In this document: piece by piece, positions 59,405 through 64,000 of the stretch
Numbering within the stretch: position 1 is the stretch's first letter
Layout: each line of letters opens with the position of its first letter
Source of the DNA: Bacillus aerolatus
GTDB lineage: Bacteria; Bacillota; Bacilli; Bacillales; Domibacillaceae
Length of the DNA stretch: 64,000 nt
Direction of reading: 5' to 3'
Assembly (NCBI RefSeq): GCF_009183655.1
Contig: NZ_WEIO01000001.1
Span: 434,001-498,000, forward strand
The notes under the pieces: generated by a model
The model's input: only the letters and a program-made list of their open reading frames with translations
Databases searched by the model: none
What the model was told of the DNA's origin: nothing
Program-made: the position numbers and the translations under genes

Positions 59405-60196
59405 ATGAGAGCACTAAAACAACTCGTTCGTTTTGGTTGGGAGCAGGCCCTATCATGTTTGTTTCCTGTCGTTATTTTTGCCTCTTTGGCTTTTACACAA
59501 ATCATGCCACTTCCCTTTCTGCCACGATATGACTGGCTGCTCATCATCTGCCTTCTCATGCAGTGGTGGATGGCGCGTTCTGGGCTTGAAACACGGGATG
59601 AACTAAAAGTTATCACATTGTTTCACCTTATTGGACTTGCTCTTGAACTTTTCAAGGTACATATGGGCTCCTGGTCTTATCCAGAGGAAGGATATTTCAA
59701 GATTTTTGGAGTGCCTTTGTATAGCGGATTCATGTACGCAAGTGTAGCGAGTTATCTTTGCCAGGCGTGGAGGAGGCTTAAGGTTGAACTAGTTAAGTGG
59801 CCGCCGTTTTTGGTAGTTGTCCCTCTTGCAGCTGCGATTTATTTGAATTTTTTCACCCACCATTATTGGATTGACGTCCGCTTTTGGTTATCTGGACTTG
59901 TCATTATCGTCTTTTGGCAATCATGGGTCACATACGAGGTTGATGGAACTCGTTACCGCATGCCACTCGCACTTTCTTTTGTGCTCATCGGATTTTTTAT
60001 ATGGGTAGCCGAAAATATCGCAACGTTCTTTGGAGCTTGGGAATATCCAAACCAAACCGATGCATGGAGTCTCGTTCATCTAGGAAAGGTGAGTTCATGG
60101 CTCTTATTAGTGATTGTTAGCTTTCTTATAGTAGCGACGTTAAAGCAGGTTAAGGGAAAAAGTTCCACTAGGATAGATACTAGTCAATTTTTATAA
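59405..60196 (+). CDS. yoaT: YoaT-like DUF817 membrane protein
   Basis: A 263-aa membrane protein with about seven helices. Conserved DUF817 pieces are QWWMARSGLETRDELKVITL, HMGSWSYPEEGYFKIFGVPL, LYSGFMYASVASYLCQAWRR and IWVAENIATFFGAWEYPNQ. The function is unknown. It is 18 nt after yozG and therefore in the same operon. Copy 1 of yoaS-yozG lacks this gene. Confidence 0.82.
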   Translation: MRALKQLVRFGWEQALSCLFPVVIFASLAFTQIMPLPFLPRYDWLLIICLLMQWWMARSGLETRDELKVITLFHLIGLALELFKVHMGSWSYPEEGYFKIFGVPLYSGFMYASVASYLCQAWRRLKVELVKWPPFLVVVPLAAAIYLNFFTHHYWIDVRFWLSGLVIIVFWQSWVTYEVDGTRYRMPLALSFVLIGFFIWVAENIATFFGAWEYPNQTDAWSLVHLGKVSSWLLLVIVSFLIVATLKQVKGKSSTRIDTSQFL

Positions 60197-60214
60197 CTGT
60201 TAAGAACCTTCTTT

Positions 60215-60257
60215 AAAAAAGTCGAATCCTTAGCATAGTAAGGAATTCGACTTTTTT
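60215..60257 (+). terminator. Terminator of the yoaS-yozG-yoaT operon
   Basis: AAAAAAGTCGAATCCTTA pairs with TAAGGAATTCGACTTTTTT (one bulge). The A/T runs make it bidirectional. Confidence 0.9.
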
Positions 60258-60397
60258 AGGTTGAAGTTCTCCTAGCGTACAAAATTCCGAAACGATAGTA
60301 GTACTCCTAATATAAATAAGAAAAAGATGAACAAAGAGAAAGGACAAAAGGAATAGAGCTATTAACTAAACGTATTGAATATAGGTTAACATGAAAG

Positions 60398-60419
60398 GTG
60401 TATTAAGTATATAATACAC
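60398..60419 (+). promoter_or_regulatory. GntR operator, site 1
   Basis: GTGTATTA-AGTATA-TAATACAC, a perfect inverted repeat of two 8-bp arms with 6-bp spacer. It is the most distal of four such sites before the GntR gene. Confidence 0.75.
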
Positions 60420-60461
60420 CTCGATGAGCTTATTGACTGTTTAATACATTTTTTACGGATA

Positions 60462-60483
60462 GTGTATTAAAAGCTTAATACAT
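60462..60483 (+). promoter_or_regulatory. GntR operator, site 2
   Basis: GTGTATTA-AAAGCT-TAATACAT has one mismatch at the outer base. An extra half-site TTAATACATT lies about 20 bp upstream (60441-60450). Confidence 0.72.
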
Positions 60484-60552
60484 AAAGTTGATTAGCCAGT
60501 GCAATGGCTGCATGTTTTATCGGTACTAACGGCAACAGTTTATTGGGTAGTT

Positions 60553-60574
60553 CTGTATCAATATATTAATACAC
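60553..60574 (+). promoter_or_regulatory. GntR operator, site 3
   Basis: CTGTATCA-ATATAT-TAATACAC has two mismatches in the left arm and the same 6-bp spacing. Confidence 0.65.
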
Positions 60575-60601
60575 TGTACATAGCCCATGATTATGCTTCA
60601 T

Positions 60602-60623
60602 CTGTATTAATTAGTTAATACAC
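60602..60623 (+). promoter_or_regulatory. GntR operator, site 4
   Basis: CTGTATTA-ATTAGT-TAATACAC has one mismatch and ends 30 nt before the GntR start codon, so it would cover the promoter or leader. Confidence 0.72.
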
Positions 60624-60653
60624 AAAAATATGATTTTCCGGGAGTTGGGTCGA

Positions 60654-61043
60654 TTGAATGTAAAGTTTAATAATCGGGATCCGGTTTATGTGCAGGTCAT
60701 CCGGCTTTTTAAAGAACAAATCGCCAGGGGCTATTTTGAACCGGGCCAGGAGATTCCATCAAGAAGGGAACTGGCCAATCAGCTGAAGATTAATCCCAAT
60801 ACCGCACAACGAGCTTATAAGGAAATGGAGGAACAAGGATTGGTTTTTACCGAGGGGAATATGCCGAGCCGCATTACGAAAGATGAAGCGGTCCTTAAAA
60901 GGGTTCGTGAGGAATTGATCGTCGAAGCGGTTGAGAATTTTATCGGTTCCATCAAAACCATCAACGTGCCACTTTCCGAAGTGTTAGAACTGGTTAAGGA
61001 AAAGTATGATACCGAAAGCGGAGAAGAGGAGGGATCAGAATGA
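60654..61043 (+). CDS. GntR-family regulator, YtrA subfamily
   Basis: A 130-aa regulator with an N-terminal winged HTH: YVQVIRLFKEQIARGYFEPG, then EIPSRRELANQLKINPNTAQ and RAYKEMEEQGL. The short helical C-terminal part, without an effector domain, is typical of YtrA-type GntR proteins, which control adjacent ABC exporters in response to cell-wall antibiotics. TTG 60654 with GGGAG is the best start; an in-frame ATG at 60630 lacks a site. Its gene overlaps the ATPase gene by 4 nt. Confidence 0.85.
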   Translation: MNVKFNNRDPVYVQVIRLFKEQIARGYFEPGQEIPSRRELANQLKINPNTAQRAYKEMEEQGLVFTEGNMPSRITKDEAVLKRVREELIVEAVENFIGSIKTINVPLSEVLELVKEKYDTESGEEEGSE

Positions 61044-61729
61044 TTGAAGTAAAAAATGTCAAGAAAAAATACGGCAGGAAACAGGTTTTAAAAGGTGTTT
61101 CCTTTACTGCTGAAAAAGGTGAAATCACTTGCCTGATCGGTATAAACGGGGTCGGGAAGACGACAATCATGAAAGCCATCATGGCGCTCACTCCGATTGA
61201 TAGCGGTGAAATTTTGATTGACGGTGAAAAAATCCGGAAGGAAAGCTTTGAAAAAATCACCTTTATTCCCGATGCCATCACGATGTTGCCGCAAATGAAG
61301 ATTGTCGATGCCTTCACGTTCATGGCGGACTTTTATAAAAGCTGGAATCCGGAAAGGGCAAAGGAACTTCTGCAATTTTTCAAGCTGGATGCTTCAGAAC
61401 GGATTTCCGATTTATCAAAGGGAAATACGGCTAAAGTCAATCTGCTATTAGGTTTGGCACTGGATGTGGATTACTTACTGATGGATGAACCATTCTCCGG
61501 AATCGATATTTTTACCCGTGAACAGATTGCGGATGTGTTTACGAGCCATTTGATTGAAGACCGCGGCGTGGTTATCACAACTCATGAAATTAATGATATT
61601 GAACACTTGATTGATAGAGCAGTGCTCATTGATAACGGTGAAGTTTTAAAGGAATTTAGCGTAGAAGAAGTACGTGAGAATGAAGGGAAATCGGTCGTCG
61701 ATGTGATGCGGGAGGTGTACCAAGGATGA
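61040..61729 (+). CDS. ABC transporter ATP-binding protein (YtrB-like)
   Basis: A 229-aa ATPase. Walker A is GINGVGKTT (34-42), the ABC signature is LSKGNTAKV, Walker B is YLLMDEP, and a switch His lies in ITTHEIND. It belongs to the antibiotic/bacteriocin export group found with YtrA-type regulators. Its ATG overlaps the GntR stop (ATGA) and its own stop overlaps the permease start, showing tight translational coupling. Confidence 0.9.
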   Translation: MIEVKNVKKKYGRKQVLKGVSFTAEKGEITCLIGINGVGKTTIMKAIMALTPIDSGEILIDGEKIRKESFEKITFIPDAITMLPQMKIVDAFTFMADFYKSWNPERAKELLQFFKLDASERISDLSKGNTAKVNLLLGLALDVDYLLMDEPFSGIDIFTREQIADVFTSHLIEDRGVVITTHEINDIEHLIDRAVLIDNGEVLKEFSVEEVRENEGKSVVDVMREVYQG

Positions 61730-62556
61730 AAAGTTATTTAAAACTCGTTAATTTTGAAGTGAATCGATTTTTCAAAATGTACTTGATCTTAATTGGGATC
61801 ACAATTCTTTCTCAAATCATTGGTTCATTTGCTGTCTCAAAAAGATATATGAATGAGGCAAATCGGATGATTTATGAAAATCTAATGCCGAAGAGCCAAT
61901 TCATTGAGCAATTCGGGGGCTTGTCCTTTTCCAAAATCGTTTTTTCTGGATGGTTTATGCTGCCAATCGTGCTTTGTAGCGCAACTTTGATGATTTATGT
62001 TTTCTTTATTTGGTATCGGGACTGGTTTGGAAAAAATACGTTCATTTACAGATTGTTAATGTTGCCGGTCGAACGGATTAATATATATTTCGCAAAACTG
62101 ACGGCTATCATGTTTTTTGTACTTGGGTTTATTGCCTTGCAAATCTTATTGATTCCAATCGAAATGCACATATTAAAAAGTATTGTGCCTGCCGACTTTC
62201 GGACGGATTTGCCATTTCATGAAATTTTTAATCTAAGTTTAATGGTCTGGCTTTATCCGAACACAATTATTGAATTTATCCTTATTTATGGAATCGGACT
62301 GATTTTTGTATCGGTCGTATTCACCGCCATTTTATTGGAGCGGAGTTACCGTTTAAAAGGAGTCTTCCTCGCAAGCGTTTATGGAATTCTTTCGTTCATT
62401 GTCTTTTTTGCGCCGGCATCATTGGATATCTTTTTTGCAAGGGGCTATTTTTACCCGATCGAAATCTTTGTAATGGAACTGGTGACAGGTGTCATCGTTT
62501 TAGTAAGTGCAATTTGGATAGCTAATCATTTGCTAAAATATAAAATCAAGGTCTGA
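61726..62556 (+). CDS. ABC transporter permease (six helices)
   Basis: A 276-aa membrane protein with six predicted helices. It starts MKSYLKLVNFEVNRFFKMYL, with a large extracytoplasmic loop after helix 1 (MNEANRMIYENLMPKSQFIE). It is the membrane partner of the preceding ATPase, overlapping it by 4 nt. There is little sequence signature beyond topology; export of, or protection from, a peptide or lipid-targeting antibiotic is inferred from the operon type. Confidence 0.78.
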   Translation: MKSYLKLVNFEVNRFFKMYLILIGITILSQIIGSFAVSKRYMNEANRMIYENLMPKSQFIEQFGGLSFSKIVFSGWFMLPIVLCSATLMIYVFFIWYRDWFGKNTFIYRLLMLPVERINIYFAKLTAIMFFVLGFIALQILLIPIEMHILKSIVPADFRTDLPFHEIFNLSLMVWLYPNTIIEFILIYGIGLIFVSVVFTAILLERSYRLKGVFLASVYGILSFIVFFAPASLDIFFARGYFYPIEIFVMELVTGVIVLVSAIWIANHLLKYKIKV

Positions 62557-62568
62557 GGGGGGATCACA

Positions 62569-63780
62569 TTGAAAAAATATTGGAAAACCATATTGATCAG
62601 TTTAGTTATAATTATTACAATCGGTGCTTTCTATATCCAGGCAGCAATGGCTGCTGACACCAAATTGTCCTTTAGAATAGAAACCATCAGCGGCAATGAG
62701 GAAGAAATAGAAAATATTATCTTACAAGTGGCCTATAAGAATGGTGATATTAATCGTTGGCTGGATATTTCAAAGGATGGTACGACTGATATGATGAATC
62801 AGTCTAATATTAAAGCATTGATAAATGTAAATACTTATGGGACTTCGATGTTTCAAAAATTAATTGAAGAACACCGTAATTTTATGCGCGGCAAAGAATT
62901 GAACCCAAGTCATTATTTTGAAGACCGAGAACGTTTGATTTACACTAGCATTCCGGATAATGGACGAAAAGTGATCCAGGGAAGTCCCTTAACCTTTAAG
63001 ATTGATATTCTCGATAAAAAAACAAATGAACGTTCATCTTTTGAAATCAATACGCCAGTTCAAGCCAGCTACAACTGGATGAACGTGAATGATATATACG
63101 CAGAAGATGGGAAAATAAAAACCCTCCTAACCGGCTCTCTTATTAATGGCGAAGAGGAACTTCGCATTTATACGGTCGATGAAAATAATAAAGAATTCGA
63201 AAACGATTCAATCATTGCAAAAGCAGAGCCGGAAGAGGGAATCATGTCCAGTATCCGTATATTTAATGATTCCGATATACTTCAAACCGAAAACTATTAT
63301 TTATATATGGTAGGCAAATATAAGGATCAAATGGATGTCGATGCATATACTGAGCCCGAACTCATCTCCAGCCAAATGTATCTTTATAACAACATCACCA
63401 AGCAAGTGGAGGAATGGACGGTTCCTAATGAATTAAAACCATATATTGACTTGATGGCCATTCATGGGGCTGATATATTCATTCCTGTTCCTTCAGACAC
63501 CGGTTTGGAGATGAACCGTTATAATATTGAAAAGGAACAATGGGAAAATCCTTTAAACTTTAGTTTTGCGAACTCTGCCAATGATGAAGACAGCCCGTTT
63601 TTCCAGCTTAAAAATGGTAAACTGTATATGGTGAATCGTGTTTCTGACGGCCATTCGATCTTTATCCGTGATTTACGCACAGGGAAATCGTTATATGAAG
63701 GTAAAATCATCGGTGAAAACAATGAAAACCTGGGTCCGGACTTCGAGCTTTATATCAATCAACTATATAGAACCATTTAA
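62569..63780 (+). CDS. Exported/membrane-anchored protein of the ABC operon
   Basis: A 403-aa protein with an N-terminal signal or anchor (about 5-30, ending QAAMAAD). A long beta-rich extracytoplasmic part has repeated short blocks such as YLYMVGKYKD, MYLYNNITKQVEEWTV and MNRYNIEKEQWENPLN, suggestive of a propeller-like fold. TTG start with GGGGGG. It is 12 nt after the permease and part of the same operon. Possibly a substrate-binding or sensing component; not assigned to a family. Confidence 0.65.
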   Translation: MKKYWKTILISLVIIITIGAFYIQAAMAADTKLSFRIETISGNEEEIENIILQVAYKNGDINRWLDISKDGTTDMMNQSNIKALINVNTYGTSMFQKLIEEHRNFMRGKELNPSHYFEDRERLIYTSIPDNGRKVIQGSPLTFKIDILDKKTNERSSFEINTPVQASYNWMNVNDIYAEDGKIKTLLTGSLINGEEELRIYTVDENNKEFENDSIIAKAEPEEGIMSSIRIFNDSDILQTENYYLYMVGKYKDQMDVDAYTEPELISSQMYLYNNITKQVEEWTVPNELKPYIDLMAIHGADIFIPVPSDTGLEMNRYNIEKEQWENPLNFSFANSANDEDSPFFQLKNGKLYMVNRVSDGHSIFIRDLRTGKSLYEGKIIGENNENLGPDFELYINQLYRTI

Positions 63781-63811
63781 AGAAAACTAAATGACATAAA
63801 GGAGCATTATA

Positions 63812-64000
63812 ATGAACGACTATTCAACAGTCACTTTAACAATGACAAGAAATTTTGATGTAGCATCTGAAAGGGTTTTTGATGCATGGCTGAACCCTGA
63901 GATGATGAGAAAATGGTTCTTTACATTGGAAGGGACAAATAAGGTGACACAAAATAATCCGCAAGTAGGAGGTACTTGGGAAATTATTGATCATCGAGAT
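63812..64000 (+). CDS. SRPBCC/AHSA1-family protein (5' part only)
   Basis: Starts MNDYSTVTLTMTRNFDVASE, then RVFDAWLNPEMMRKWFFTLE and GGTWEIIDHRD, and runs off the window. This is the standard N-terminus of the Aha1/START-like SRPBCC ligand-binding fold. AAGGAG precedes the ATG. It may be the last gene of the GntR/ABC operon or independent. Confidence 0.8.
   Translation, partial: MNDYSTVTLTMTRNFDVASERVFDAWLNPEMMRKWFFTLEGTNKVTQNNPQVGGTWEIIDHRD

Overview
The window comes from a low-to-mid-GC, endospore-forming Bacillaceae-type Firmicute. Evidence: strong GGAGG-type ribosome sites, frequent GTG/TTG starts, hairpin-plus-T terminators, and typical Bacillus families (CtpB, a Spo0E-like phosphatase, YdjO, YoaS/YozG/YoaT, RsbR, YIEGIA, YtrA-type GntR, FadF). 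The species cannot be named from the sequence alone.

Layout. 1-9.8 kb is ordinary chromosome: CtpB protease, CobW GTPase, a secreted CAP protein with a Pro/Thr repeat, an SDR lacking the usual catalytic Tyr, a MATE pump, a GNAT acetyltransferase behind a tRNA-like leader, a patatin lipase, DUF421, YdjO and a small Spo0E-like gene. 10-15 kb is a partly decayed acyl-CoA locus: two acyl-CoA ligases and a CaiB-type CoA-transferase remain, while the acyl-CoA dehydrogenase, an SDR and the TetR regulator are short deletion remnants. 15-25 kb is accessory and rich in small genes: a YIEGIA cassette between 130-bp direct repeats, a shrunken DnaD-like gene, a yoaS-yozG pair, a repeat lipoprotein, several peptides, LysE, RsbR and a Mn-catalase. 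25-37.8 kb is a mobile zone: three damaged IS6-family copies, two of them flanking a TAXI-TRAP transporter, plus a TnpB remnant and several gene fragments.

37.9-54.7 kb holds a large HTH protein of unknown function followed by a long catabolic gene cluster. The cluster encodes an ADP-forming acyl-CoA synthetase, two MaoC-fold proteins, an Ltp2-like thiolase-fold aldolase, a DUF35 protein, two acyl-CoA dehydrogenases, an MFS carrier, ETF beta/alpha, a FadF-type ETF:quinone oxidoreductase and an aldehyde dehydrogenase. It reads as a self-contained pathway: import, CoA activation, dehydrogenation, hydration, retro-aldol cleavage, and electron delivery to the quinone pool. The parts match the actinobacterial steroid side-chain hydratase/aldolase module (ChsH1/ChsH2/Ltp2), so this is the best candidate for something not described in this type of host.

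55-64 kb holds an amidohydrolase with a frameshifted MFS gene, a second yoaS-yozG pair with yoaT, and a YtrA-like GntR/ABC operon behind four copies of one 22-bp operator. An SRPBCC gene runs off the right edge.

Limits: all homology calls come from reading motifs, with no database search. Many small proteins and fragments remain unassigned.
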